A DNA stretch of 64,000 bases, taken from assembly GCF_031656915.1 (NCBI RefSeq), contig NZ_CP134227.1, forward strand, positions 2,294,001-2,358,000, given 5' to 3'. Source of the stretch: Nocardioides marmorisolisilvae. Its GTDB lineage: Bacteria; Actinomycetota; Actinomycetes; Propionibacteriales; Nocardioidaceae. Position numbers and translations under genes: made by a program. Below the pieces are notes generated by a model, which was given only the letters and a program-made list of their open reading frames with translations, did not search any database and was not told the origin of the DNA. Of this stretch, positions 8,124 through 16,952 are shown in pieces (the stretch's first letter is position 1; the number at the start of each line of letters is the position of its first letter).

Positions 8124-8825
8124 ATGCTGACCATTCGTGGACTCTGGGCCGGCTATGGGCGACGTGATGTGCTCCGCGACGTAGGCATCGAGGTGGACCC
8201 TGGAAGGCTCGTGGCGGTGCTGGGAGCAAACGGTGCTGGGAAGACCACGCTCATGAATGCCGTCGCAGGCCTGTCGCGTGTCTCGCGTGGCTCCGTCCTT
8301 GTCGACGACGTCGACGTCACCCACGTCGCGGCGCACAAGCGTGTCGCCCACGGCCTGTGCCTGGTCCCCGAAGGCAGGCACCTCTTCCCTGCGATGAGCG
8401 TGCTCGACAACCTGATGTTGGCAGACAGGAGCTCAGCTCGGACGGCCACGGCGATGACCCTTCAGGAGGTCTACGACATCTATCCAGTGCTCAGGGAACG
8501 GCAGCATGTTCCTGCTGGAAACCTCAGCGGCGGTGAGCAGCAAATGGTGGCAATAGCACGAGCACTTCTCATCGGCCCGCGATACCTGCTGCTCGACGAG
8601 CCTTCGACCGGCTTGGCGCCCCGACTTGTGCGTGACGTCATCGAGACGGCACGCGAACTGGCGAACAAGGGAATCGGCGTGCTGCTCGTCGAACAGAACG
8701 CGCACGAGGTCATGCGTGTCGCGGACTTTGCATATGTGCTTGAACACGGTGTGATCACAGGACGCGGTGCGGTCGCTGATCTCATGAAGGACGAAGCGCT
8801 CCGCCGTTCATACCTAGGGGGATAG
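8124..8825 (+). CDS. Liv-type ABC importer ATPase (LivF class)
   Basis: A 233-residue second ATPase of the importer. Walker A (GANGAGKTT), the canonical signature LSGGEQQMVAIARAL, Walker B (YLLLDEPSTGL) and the switch His position (LLVEQN, Gln-Asn as usual in LivF proteins) are all in place. I prefer the ATG preceded by GAGGAG; a GTG two codons upstream is the alternative. It completes a five-gene importer, each part following the last without a gap of more than 50 bases. With its normal signature it probably supplies the competent half-site to the degenerate partner. Confidence 0.9.
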   Translation: MLTIRGLWAGYGRRDVLRDVGIEVDPGRLVAVLGANGAGKTTLMNAVAGLSRVSRGSVLVDDVDVTHVAAHKRVAHGLCLVPEGRHLFPAMSVLDNLMLADRSSARTATAMTLQEVYDIYPVLRERQHVPAGNLSGGEQQMVAIARALLIGPRYLLLDEPSTGLAPRLVRDVIETARELANKGIGVLLVEQNAHEVMRVADFAYVLEHGVITGRGAVADLMKDEALRRSYLGG

Positions 8826-8902
8826 GCGGGAGGACGACTCACATTGCGTCTTCCGGAAGACCTCCTTCGAGACCATTCAAGAAACCGAACCTGGAGAGAC
8901 CC

Positions 8903-9646
8903 ATGCTGTGTGTCGAGTTGAACGGCAATGTGTTGGTGCTGCGCTTGAACGTGCCAAACACGCTGAACGCTCTCACGCTCGAGATGCTCGAAAGCCTGAT
9001 CACGAGCTGTCAGGACGCGGAGTCGGATCCGGCCGTCGGTGCTGTTGTTCTTGCCGGGGCAGGTCGTGCCTTCTGCTCCGGTTGGAATCGACGAATCGTC
9101 CCTGACAGCCCGGCCGAAACTCTGGCGATAGATGCTCGCGGCGGCGCGGCCGTGGACACGCTGATGGGCTTGTCAAAGCCGGTTGTGGCCGCTCTTCACG
9201 GGGCTGTCGTCGGTGGCGGGGTCATGCTGGCCGCGGCGTGCGACCTCCGACTTGCTGCCGACGACACGTACTTCTGGTTGCCCGAAGTTGCGCTCGGCAC
9301 CCCCGTGCTCTGGCGAGGGCTGAAGCCGCTCGCCGCAGAGATTGGACTTCCTGCGGCACGCCACCTTGCGCTCACCGCTGATCGTAAGGACGTCCAGTGG
9401 GCCCTTCGCGTAGGGCTGGTTCAGGAGAGGGTCGTCGAAGATCGACCAGTGGAGGACGCTGCCGTCGATGTCGCCCAGCGACTGGCAGCGTTCCCCGGGC
9501 ATGGAGTCTCGTTGGCCAAGCAAGATCTCGGGGACATGCGGGAGAGGATCGTTCGCGGCGGGCACGGCTTCTCAGCCAAAGATGTATTTGTGTCGTTGTC
9601 CGCTGGCGAGTTCGTCGATGACACCCGGGGCGAGTCACGTGACTAG
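8903..9646 (+). CDS. Enoyl-CoA hydratase/isomerase family protein
   Basis: A 247-residue crotonase-fold protein. These cytosolic trimers or hexamers hydrate or isomerise enoyl-CoA thioesters through an oxyanion hole. The CoA-binding and oxyanion segments are visible: GAGRAFCSGWN near residue 55 and ALHGAVVGGGVMLAAACDLR near residue 100. The usual catalytic Glu positions are not clearly kept (LPEVALGTPV carries one Glu), so isomerase, hydratase or another crotonase reaction is possible. It follows the importer after a 77-base gap with its own Shine-Dalgarno (GGAGAG) and fits beta-oxidation of the imported acid. Confidence 0.85.
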   Translation: MLCVELNGNVLVLRLNVPNTLNALTLEMLESLITSCQDAESDPAVGAVVLAGAGRAFCSGWNRRIVPDSPAETLAIDARGGAAVDTLMGLSKPVVAALHGAVVGGGVMLAAACDLRLAADDTYFWLPEVALGTPVLWRGLKPLAAEIGLPAARHLALTADRKDVQWALRVGLVQERVVEDRPVEDAAVDVAQRLAAFPGHGVSLAKQDLGDMRERIVRGGHGFSAKDVFVSLSAGEFVDDTRGESRD

Positions 9647-9772
9647 CAAAGTTGTGCTTCAGCGTCTGGGCAGTATCGCGCTCTGTGCACTGCGCGGGGA
9701 GCCCGCGGAGCGACTGTGCGCAACGGATGGGCCGTTGCCCCGGTGCGCCTGCTATGAGAGGACATTTGGTCG

Positions 9773-11923
9773 GTGTTGAACCCAATTCCCGTTCCCGAGG
9801 ACATCGGCAAGAAGGTGCTGAGCAAATACGGCATCCGGACGACCTCGCAGAGTCTGGTCACGAGTGTTGAGGATCTGCAGCGGTGGATCGGCCAGGTCGA
9901 TCCAGCGGCCGTCGTACTGAAGCTGTCGATGGATCGGCTCACACACAAGTCGCGTGTAGGCGGCGTTCGGACAGGCGTGTCGCCCGATGCGGCGCCGGAT
10001 GCGTATCGGGAGTTGGCCGAGCGCGGTGCAGCCTTGACCGAGGAATATGGATCGTTGCGCGGCGTACTTGCTGAGGAGGACGCCGGCACGGGCGTCGAAG
10101 TCGCAATCGGACTGCATGTGGACGACGACTTGGGTCCGCTGGCCATGATCGGCAATGGTGGCAGTGCCATCGAGGAGACTCGTTGCGTTGCATTCGCGCC
10201 GGCCCCTCTCGACCGCGCTGCCGCGGACGACCTTGTTCGGCGATGGTCCCGGCTTCCCGGCTCTGTCGCTCCCGTCATCGGGAGGTCCGAGCAGGCGAGC
10301 CTTAGCGACACTCTTGTCCGAGTCGCCGGCGCGGACGGATTGGCCATGAGAGAAGACATTGCGACGGTGGACATCAATCCGATCATCGTCACCGCGGGCA
10401 GCACGGTCGCTGTGGATGCCGTGCTGATCCATGCAAGTGATGGTGGCAGTCCACGAGCATGGCTGAGCCGGATGAGCGCCGCGATGGGAGTCGAGGCGCC
10501 TGCGCTGCGCGCACTGTTCGATCCGACGAGCGTCGCGGTCGTCGGGGCCTCGGGTGACGAAACCAAGGCCGGAAACAGGCTCACCAAGAATCTCATCGAC
10601 TTCGGCTATCGAGGCGCGCTCTACCCGATCCATCCGACTGCAGCGTCGATCCTGGGTTTGCCCGCTTACCGCGCGCTTCGCGACGTACCTGGACCTGTCG
10701 ACAAGGCGATCGTTCTCGTCGGTAGCGGACAGGTGCCGGACGTCATCGGAGAGTGTGTCGAGGCCGGTGTTGAGGTCGCACAGATCTACTCAGCCGGCTT
10801 CTCCGAATATGCCGGCTCAGAGGCCGCCCTTGAGGGAGAGATTCTGGCCAGGATCCAGGGGACGACGACCCGCGTGGTGGGCCCGAACTGCTGGGGTGCC
10901 TACAGTCCTCGCTCGCGGATCACAACGACGACGGCAGACGCCGCGGGGATCCGCGACGGTGGCGTTGCCTTCATCAGTCAGAGTGGGACTCACTTCGTCG
11001 ACATCGTTCGACGCTCAAGTGTTCGCGGCCTGCCGCTCTACGGAGCGGCATCGGTCGGCAACTGTCTCGACGTGAAGCCGCATGAGTTCGCCCGCTTTCT
11101 TCTCGATGACGAGAGAGTCACGGTCCTCGGGCTTTACCTTGAAGGCACCGTGCAGGCTCGGCAACTGGCGGAAGTAGCCGCGGCGTCGACCAAGCCCGTC
11201 GTGGTCATGCGAGGTGGACGAAGCGAAGCCGGCAGCCAGGCCGCCAGCAGTCACACTGCCGCATTGGCCACGGACGACGCCGCGTGGACCGCAGTGATGG
11301 CGGCCGCAGGCGTGGTGGTGGTCGACACCATCGAGGAAATGATGGATGCATTGTCCGCGATCGACCTGTTTGGCAGGCTCGCGGGCCCAAGGCTCACTGT
11401 CTTGGGCACGGGCGGCGGCGTTGCTGTTACAGCGGCCGACGTGGCGACAACGGTTGGGTTGGAGGTTGCGGCCTTCACTGAGAGCATTCAGCAACAGCTG
11501 TCCGAGCGCTTCGGTTCGCCCGGCACGAGCATGGCCAATCCAGTTGACCTCGCAGTATGGAATCTCTTCCCCAGTGACGCGAGTGCGGTCGCGGACCTGC
11601 TTGGCGTCGTCGCCGACCCCGCAGTCACCGACTCGTGCATCGCATATCTGGAAATGGGCTCGCTCTTCGACATGTCGGAGCATGGCCGTGCGCAACGTCT
11701 GATCGATCTCCTTCTCGCGGACATGGAGAAGGCGGCAGTCGGGAAGAAGCTCTCACTGGTGCTCCGTTCGGGTGGGGCCGCGTGGGAGGACGAGATCGTC
11801 CGCGCAGCCGAGAGGCGACTTCGCGCCGCGGGAGTGGGCGTCTACTTCCGGATTCAGGATGCAGTGCGCGCTCATGCCGCCGTGTGGCGAGCCTCGTCAC
11901 GCCCGGCAGCCGTCGGTGGGTGA
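9773..11923 (+). CDS. ADP-forming acyl-CoA synthetase (acetate-CoA ligase-like)
   Basis: A 716-residue fused ligase of the NDP-forming acyl-CoA synthetase family, which makes an acyl-CoA from acid, CoA and ATP with ADP and phosphate as products. The ATP-grasp half comes first (about residues 1-225, ending near DINPIIV), then the CoA-binding Rossmann domain (FDPTSVAVVGASGD near 250) and the succinyl-CoA-ligase-like domains. SQSGTHFVDIVRRSS and the SSHTAALATDD segment, with the likely phospho-His, are present. Many relatives carry the CoA-binding half first. A GTG start follows GAGAGG. It is the natural acid-activating enzyme for the operon. Confidence 0.85.
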   Translation: MLNPIPVPEDIGKKVLSKYGIRTTSQSLVTSVEDLQRWIGQVDPAAVVLKLSMDRLTHKSRVGGVRTGVSPDAAPDAYRELAERGAALTEEYGSLRGVLAEEDAGTGVEVAIGLHVDDDLGPLAMIGNGGSAIEETRCVAFAPAPLDRAAADDLVRRWSRLPGSVAPVIGRSEQASLSDTLVRVAGADGLAMREDIATVDINPIIVTAGSTVAVDAVLIHASDGGSPRAWLSRMSAAMGVEAPALRALFDPTSVAVVGASGDETKAGNRLTKNLIDFGYRGALYPIHPTAASILGLPAYRALRDVPGPVDKAIVLVGSGQVPDVIGECVEAGVEVAQIYSAGFSEYAGSEAALEGEILARIQGTTTRVVGPNCWGAYSPRSRITTTTADAAGIRDGGVAFISQSGTHFVDIVRRSSVRGLPLYGAASVGNCLDVKPHEFARFLLDDERVTVLGLYLEGTVQARQLAEVAAASTKPVVVMRGGRSEAGSQAASSHTAALATDDAAWTAVMAAAGVVVVDTIEEMMDALSAIDLFGRLAGPRLTVLGTGGGVAVTAADVATTVGLEVAAFTESIQQQLSERFGSPGTSMANPVDLAVWNLFPSDASAVADLLGVVADPAVTDSCIAYLEMGSLFDMSEHGRAQRLIDLLLADMEKAAVGKKLSLVLRSGGAAWEDEIVRAAERRLRAAGVGVYFRIQDAVRAHAAVWRASSRPAAVGG

Positions 11924-11983
11924 GCTCTGCGGTTGACCGACCGAACAGGCCACCTCCGCATCGGACCGCTCATCGAGGGGAGA

Positions 11984-13405
11984 GTCCCCTGGAGTGGTGC
12001 AACTCGGGCCCGCGGATTCGTGCCGGCTCGTGTCGGTCCCGGACGTAGGTGGGCCACCGCGTGAGGCTTTGTGAGAACCGTCCAAGGAACTCACGAAAGG
12101 CTTCTCCACGATGGCCCTGTCCCAGTCTGCCCTGCTCGAGCTCGTCGAGGATCTCAAGACCACCGATGCGAGCGAACTGATGCGTCGGATGCTCGCCACG
12201 ATGCTCCAAGAACTCATCGACGCCGAGGCGTCCGCGGTGATCGGCGCGGCGCCTCACGAACGCACCGAGGCCCGCACCACCCAGCGCAACGGGACCCGGG
12301 AGAAGGTGGTCACGACCGGTATCGGGGACGTGGGCGTGAAGATCCCGAAGACCCGCACGGGGTCGTTCTTCCCGGCACTGCTCGCGCCGCGGCGGCGCAT
12401 CGACGTCGCCTTGCACGCGGTGATCATGCAGGCCTACATCGAGGGCGTCTCGACCCGCCGGGTCGATGACGTGGTGATCGCGATGGGCGGCACCGGGGTC
12501 TCGAAGTCCGAGGTCTCTCGGATCTGTGCCCAGCTCGACGCCGAGGTCGCCACGTGGCGCACCCGACCGCTGGATGAGCAGGCGTTCCCGTATGTGTTCC
12601 TCGACGCGACCTATTGCAAGGCCAGGATCAACGGTCGGGTCGTGTCCCAAGCGGTCGTGATCGCTACCGGCGTCTCCGCCGACGGGCACCGTGAGGTCCT
12701 GGGCTGTCAGGTCGGCGACAGCGAGACCGAGGAGTTCTGGACCGAGTTCCTCCGCGACCTGCGCGGCCGTGGCTTGGGCGGTGTCCAGCTGGTCATCTCC
12801 GATGCCCACAGTGGCCTGGTGGCCGCGGTCGGTGCCGTGCTGCAGGGCGCTGCCTGGCAACGCTGCCGACTCCACTTCATGCGAAACGTGCTCACCAAGG
12901 TTCCCAAGGGCGAGGGCGAGATGGTCGCCACCTGGATCTGCACGATCTTCACCATGGGCACCCCGAAAGCGTGCCCAGCTCGACCACGTCGCCGACACCC
13001 TCCAAGCCGGCCACCCCCGCGTCGCTGAGATGCTGCGCGACGCCAAGGCCGATGTGACCGCGTTCTCCGACTTCCCCCAAGCCCACTGGCGCAAGGTCTG
13101 GTCGACCAACCCGCTCGAGCGGCTCAACAAGGAGGTCAAGCGCCGCACCGACGTCGTCGGGATCTTCCCCAACACCGACGCGCTGCTACGGCTCTCGGCC
13201 TGTGTCCTGATCGAAGCCCACGACGAGTGGCAAGACACCGACCGCCGCTACCTCTCCGAGGGATCGATGGCGCTGCTCTATCCAACCGAGCCGACCGCAC
13301 TGATCACCACCGTGACCACCGTCGAGGAGGTGCCCGAACTCGCTACTGCATGATTGACCCAACTCGCGAAGTCACACGCGAAGAGTTACACCACCCCACG
13401 GGACG
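11984..13405 (+). mobile_element. IS256-family insertion sequence, 1.42 kb
   Basis: Bounded by imperfect 25-bp inverted repeats at 11984-12008 and 13381-13405 (GTCCC.TGG.GTGGTG.AACTC in both after reversal). The length and single transposase gene are normal for the family. I see no clear target duplication: the bases outside the two ends differ. It sits exactly where the plus-strand and minus-strand catabolic operons converge. Confidence 0.8.
12111..13353 (+). pseudogene. IS256-family transposase with one frameshift
   Basis: A transposase of about 413 residues in two frames. The first 285 residues carry the N-terminal DNA-binding region and two catalytic Asp (YVFLDATYCKARI and LVISDAHSGL). 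A +1 shift near 12962, at a CCCC run, is needed to continue into RAQLDHVADTL and the third catalytic residue in NPLERLNKEVKRR. All three DDE residues are therefore present, and only the single base separates it from an intact gene. It could be a recent inactivation, a sequencing error at a homopolymer, or less likely a programmed shift. The start ATG has an AAAGG-type ribosome binding site. Confidence 0.82.
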
Positions 13406-13433
13406 TCACCTCGTGGCGCCGTCACCTTCTCAG

Positions 13434-14288
13434 TTAGTTCGCGGCAGGAGTCGCACCGCTCGCGTCGAAGTACCGGCCTGAGGACAGCCACTTGCCTCCG
13501 TCAACCGTGAGGCTCGCTCCTGTGATGAACGAGGCCGCCGGGGATAGCAAGAAGACCGAGGTCCAGGCGATGTCCGCAATCGTGCCCACGCGCCTGAGGG
13601 GCACCGACTGGGCGACTCGAGCGAGGTGGCCGATACGATCTGTGCCCATGCGGGTTGCGGTGTCCACACCTTGCGTAGGCGTGTAGCCGGGGGCGAGCGC
13701 GTTGACGCGGATGCCGCGCGGCCCCCATTCCACGGCAAGGCTCTTGGTCAGCGAGTCCACGCCCGCCTTGCCTACGCCGCCGTGAACCCGGCCGGGGTTG
13801 CCCGTGATCGGCGACGTGCTCGTGATGTTGAGGATCGCGCCGGCCTTTCCAGCGATGAAGAGGCGCTTTGCGAATGCCTGGCACATGAAGAACGTGCCGA
13901 ACGCATCGGTTTCGACGACCGCGCGGAATCCGTTCGGAGTCAGATCTTCGGCGGGTACACTAAACGTCGCACCCGCGTTGTTGACGAGAAGGTCTAGAGT
14001 TCCGAGGCTCCCCTCGGCCGTGTCGACTGCTGCCACGATCGCTTCCGGGTCGCGCACGTCGCAAGTCACCGTTTTGATTGCGCACCCTTCGCGCCGCATC
14101 TCAGCCGCGAACGCTGCAAGCGTCTGCGTGTTGCGACCTGCGACGGCGACCGTGGCGCCCGCAAGCGCCAGGGCAGTAGCGATGCCGCGACCCAAGCCAC
14201 TCGCGCCGCCGGTCACCATCGCGACGTGACCGTTCATTAGGCCCGACGCAAAGGGGGATTTCTCGCGAAGATCTTCGATCAGAGTCAT
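13434..14288 (-). CDS. DECR2-like short-chain dehydrogenase (2,4-dienoyl-CoA reductase type)
   Basis: A 284-residue SDR-fold NAD(P)H oxidoreductase. The cofactor motif TGGASGLGRG and NNAG are present. The usual YxxxK active site is not: the region reads GRVHGGVGKAGVDSLTKSL, with Lys kept and Tyr absent. Peroxisomal 2,4-dienoyl-CoA reductase (DECR2) has the same arrangement, VHAGSAKAAVDAMTR, and the following LAVEWGP and IRVNALAPG also match, so I assign dienoyl-CoA reduction rather than a classical alcohol dehydrogenase. That fits beta-oxidation of a polyunsaturated or terpenoid acid. The ATG of MTLIEDLRE with upstream AAAGGA is preferred over an earlier in-frame start. Last gene of the minus-strand operon. 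Confidence 0.82.
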   Translation of the reverse strand: MTLIEDLREKSPFASGLMNGHVAMVTGGASGLGRGIATALALAGATVAVAGRNTQTLAAFAAEMRREGCAIKTVTCDVRDPEAIVAAVDTAEGSLGTLDLLVNNAGATFSVPAEDLTPNGFRAVVETDAFGTFFMCQAFAKRLFIAGKAGAILNITSTSPITGNPGRVHGGVGKAGVDSLTKSLAVEWGPRGIRVNALAPGYTPTQGVDTATRMGTDRIGHLARVAQSVPLRRVGTIADIAWTSVFLLSPAASFITGASLTVDGGKWLSSGRYFDASGATPAAN

Positions 14289-14327
14289 CAACAGAGTCCT
14301 TTGTCTGCAAACGGCTGACCGGGCCGA

Positions 14328-14340
14328 GTGTCCAGGACAC
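14328..14340. promoter_or_regulatory. Palindrome between regulator and reductase genes
   Basis: A perfect 13-bp palindrome, GTGTCC-A-GGACAC, lies in the 70-base gap upstream of the DECR2-like gene and just beyond the GntR stop codon. It could be an operator for that regulator or a short hairpin; there is no run of T to support termination. Confidence 0.35.
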
Positions 14341-14358
14341 GCTGTCCATCGCGAGCGT

Positions 14359-15192
14359 TCATCGCGGTCCTGGCCACGACCACGGCACAACCTGGCGGAG
14401 CGCAGCTGGGAACTCCATGGTCGCGTATTCTTCCCACTTGGCCAGATGGTGCCTCATCCGGTCTTCGGCGGCCTGACCGTTGCCGGTATGCAGTGCTTCG
14501 GTGATCGTCTGGTGCGCCGCAATGACCCCCTTTCGTGTACGCGGCGTGTATGACAAGCCCACGACGTGGCCGTCCATGATGTCGAGCAGCGAGTCGGCCA
14601 GGTATCTGAATAGCGTGTTGCCTGAAGACCAAGCGACGACGTTGTGGAACCGCGCGTTGAGTCCCCTGAAGTACGCGTCGTCGTCATCATCGACGTGCCC
14701 GTTCATCTCATCGATCGTGCTCTGCAACTCGATCAGCGCCGGCTCCTTGATGCGTTCGGCTGCGAGACGGCAGATCATGGGCTCGATAGCCGCGCGGACC
14801 TCGACGATTGACTCGAACGGCGTGCGCTGAAGTTGGAGGAGGAAGACGATGGTGCTGGCAAAGTGGCCGGAGTCTGGCTCCTGAACGTAGGGGCCGCCAT
14901 TCACGCCCTGCCTGATCTGCACGGCGCCCTGGTACTCAAGAAGACGCAGTGCCTCGCGGACGGTCGCACGCCCGAGGTCGTAGCGGTCCACCATGACCTT
15001 TTCGGGCGGGAGCGCGTCGCCAGGAACCATGCCCTCGCGAACGATGTCCCGCAGGATTGTTTCTGCGAGCAAGATTGACGACTTGACCGGCTTCGGCACC
15101 GACCGGACCGGACGCGGCGGTAATGGGGCCGTGTCACCGCCGGAACCGTTCTGGTTGCGCAGATTGTCACCGGAAACGTGCGTGGCCATCAT
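14359..15192 (-). CDS. GntR-family regulator, FadR subfamily (FCD domain)
   Basis: A 277-residue transcription factor. An unusual polar, Pro-rich N-terminal extension of about 38 residues precedes the winged helix (ETILRDIVREGMVPGDALPP, then RATVREALRLLEYQGAV). The C-terminal all-helical FCD ligand domain (residues about 110-260) contains the metal-binding-type Asp/His pattern (LNARFHNVVAWSSGN, then GVIAAHQTITEAL). FadR-type proteins usually sense acyl-CoAs or organic acids. It is embedded in the catabolic operon, downstream of the acyl-CoA dehydrogenase and MaoC genes, so local control by a pathway intermediate is likely. Confidence 0.9.
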   Translation of the reverse strand: MMATHVSGDNLRNQNGSGGDTAPLPPRPVRSVPKPVKSSILLAETILRDIVREGMVPGDALPPEKVMVDRYDLGRATVREALRLLEYQGAVQIRQGVNGGPYVQEPDSGHFASTIVFLLQLQRTPFESIVEVRAAIEPMICRLAAERIKEPALIELQSTIDEMNGHVDDDDDAYFRGLNARFHNVVAWSSGNTLFRYLADSLLDIMDGHVVGLSYTPRTRKGVIAAHQTITEALHTGNGQAAEDRMRHHLAKWEEYATMEFPAALRQVVPWSWPGPR

Positions 15193-15212
15193 GACCCCTC
15201 TCTCGGGATAAC

Positions 15213-15232
15213 GCTGCGCATATTTTCGCAGC
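15213..15232. promoter_or_regulatory. Inverted repeat upstream of the GntR gene
   Basis: GCTGCG-catatttt-CGCAGC lies 20 bases before the GntR start and just past the MaoC stop on the same strand. Its AT-rich centre and position suit an autoregulatory operator; it could also act as a weak transcript hairpin. Confidence 0.4.
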
Positions 15233-15240
15233 AGGCCTGC

Positions 15241-15735
15241 TCATAGCGTCGACCGACCGTCGAGCCGCGCCACCGAAACGTCGCATAGGGCACGCCGTTC
15301 ATACTCTGCGATGACCCGGCCCTCGTGGTCGGACACCGCGTCGTGGAAGCAGATCACCCCCCGATCGGACTTGCTCGTTCGAAGGATCCGCAAGAGCGCC
15401 GAGTCAACGTAGATGGTGTCGCCAGGGAAGAGTGGCGAACGGAATCGGATGCCTTCGTACCCCACCAGTGCGATGAGTCGTACACCGCGCTCCTTCAGCG
15501 GTGGCTTAATCGCCGGGGTGGCGATACCAAGTGCAAACGCCACGATGCAGGCTCCGGCAAGCATGCGCTCGTGGTGCATGGTCTGCTCGACGTGGATCCG
15601 GTTGGTGTGGATCTCCTCGAAAGTCCAAGTCAGGTTGGTCATCGCGCTGAAGTCGCCTTCGGTGATGGTCCTACCGACACTTCTGACTGTGAACACGAAG
15701 CCGTCCGGCAGCACGAAGGTGTCAGGTTCGCTCAT
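15241..15735 (-). CDS. MaoC-like (R)-specific enoyl-CoA hydratase
   Basis: A 164-residue single hot-dog-fold protein of the MaoC family, which adds water to enoyl-CoA. The hydratase-type segment reads TITEGDFSAMTNLTWTFEEI followed by HTN, corresponding to the usual D.N..H active-site region but with the Asp weakly kept. The LFPGDTIYVDSAL strand is typical. Its ATG overlaps the TGA of the acyl-CoA dehydrogenase, so the two are coupled and probably act in sequence (dehydrogenation, then hydration). Whether it hydrates or has drifted to another hot-dog role cannot be decided here. Confidence 0.82.
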   Translation of the reverse strand: MSEPDTFVLPDGFVFTVRSVGRTITEGDFSAMTNLTWTFEEIHTNRIHVEQTMHHERMLAGACIVAFALGIATPAIKPPLKERGVRLIALVGYEGIRFRSPLFPGDTIYVDSALLRILRTSKSDRGVICFHDAVSDHEGRVIAEYERRALCDVSVARLDGRSTL

Positions 15736-16919
15736 CACAGCTTGTCCAGGAAGGAGCGGTACGGGCTTCCGAAGAGGTCACGACTGACGATGACCTTCTG
15801 CACCTCGGTAGCGCCTTCGCCGATCCGCCGGATCCGCAACTCGCGGTACCACCGTTCCAAAGGCATCTCCCGGCTGACCCCCATTCCGCCGTGAACCTGG
15901 ATCGCTCGGTCGACTACACGCGAGGCAGCTTCGGTTGCCGCGACCTTGGCGAGTGCCGCCTCGGTCCGGAACGGTCGACCAGCGTCGGCGGTTGCGGCCG
16001 CGTGTAGCACCATCCAGGTGGCGGACCGGATGTCGTGCTCGCTCTCCACCAACATCCAGGCGAGGCCTTGGTGCTCTGAGAGCTTCTTCCCGAAGGCCTC
16101 ACGGATCTTGGCGTACTCGACGGCGAGTTCCTGTGCGCGAATGGCGATGCCGATGCAGGCCGCGCTGTAGGGGATGCGGTTGCGACTGAGACGTTCGTTC
16201 GCGAGGGAGAAGCCCTTGCCAAGCCCACCGAGGATGTTCTTCCCCGGTACCCGTAGATCATCAAGGCTCAGCTCGGTCGCAGGATGACTGGACCGAAGCG
16301 TGTGCACGATTCGACGAACGCTGAACCCCGGGGTTTCAGTGTCGACGATGAAGCAGGTCACGCCATCGCGGCCAGGACCCCCAGTGCGTGCGAACAGGAG
16401 GGCGTAGTCCGCTTCGTGGGCGTGGCTGATCCACAGTTTCGATCCGTTGATGATCCAGTCGTCGCCGTCCTGAACGGCTCGCGTCTGGATGCTGCGCCCC
16501 GGGTCGCTACCACCGGAAGGCTCCGACAGGGCAAAGCAACCGCGTATCTCGCCAGTCACCGTCCGGTCGATGTACTTCTCCTGCTGGTAGGGAGTCGCGT
16601 GGGCCGTCATGACCGGCAGATAGTTGGGGTATCCGAACGCGTCGTAGCACGGTGCATAGAGGCCGGCCCGATGCTGTGACATCTCGATCGCGAGGAGACA
16701 GCGGGTAACGAGGTTGATCTCCGGCCCGCCCAGTTCCGGCGGAAGATCCATGTTGTACAGGCCCATCTGACGTGTCACGGAGGTCAGCCGCTCGTAGACG
16801 TCATGGGGAACTTCGGTCTCATCCGGGTCCAGGTGCTCCTCGACCGGCAGGATCTTCTGACGGACGAACTGGCGGACGCTGTGGATCAGCGCGCGCTGTT
16901 CATCGCTGATTTCAAACAT
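15735..16919 (-). CDS. Acyl-CoA dehydrogenase
   Basis: A 394-residue flavoprotein that introduces the alpha-beta double bond into an acyl-CoA and passes electrons to ETF. The three-domain fold is evident: helical N-terminus, the beta domain with CFALSEPSGGSDPGRSIQT and WISHAHEADYALLFART, and the C-terminal helices with IQVHGGMGVSREMPLERWYR and IRRIGEGATEVQ, where the Glu of GEG is at the catalytic-base position of medium-chain enzymes. I use the ATG for MFEISDEQ, which has GAGGAG seven bases upstream; an extension beginning MIHQEES carries no homology. It sits in the middle of the minus-strand catabolic operon. Confidence 0.93.
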   Translation of the reverse strand: MFEISDEQRALIHSVRQFVRQKILPVEEHLDPDETEVPHDVYERLTSVTRQMGLYNMDLPPELGGPEINLVTRCLLAIEMSQHRAGLYAPCYDAFGYPNYLPVMTAHATPYQQEKYIDRTVTGEIRGCFALSEPSGGSDPGRSIQTRAVQDGDDWIINGSKLWISHAHEADYALLFARTGGPGRDGVTCFIVDTETPGFSVRRIVHTLRSSHPATELSLDDLRVPGKNILGGLGKGFSLANERLSRNRIPYSAACIGIAIRAQELAVEYAKIREAFGKKLSEHQGLAWMLVESEHDIRSATWMVLHAAATADAGRPFRTEAALAKVAATEAASRVVDRAIQVHGGMGVSREMPLERWYRELRIRRIGEGATEVQKVIVSRDLFGSPYRSFLDKL

Positions 16920-16952
16920 GATGGACTCCTCTTGATGGATCAAGCTGGCATC

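Noticed and set aside
9639-9779. Small gene between enoyl-CoA hydratase and acyl-CoA synthetase
   Set aside because: The frame has no ribosome site, no family likeness, and overlaps the next start.
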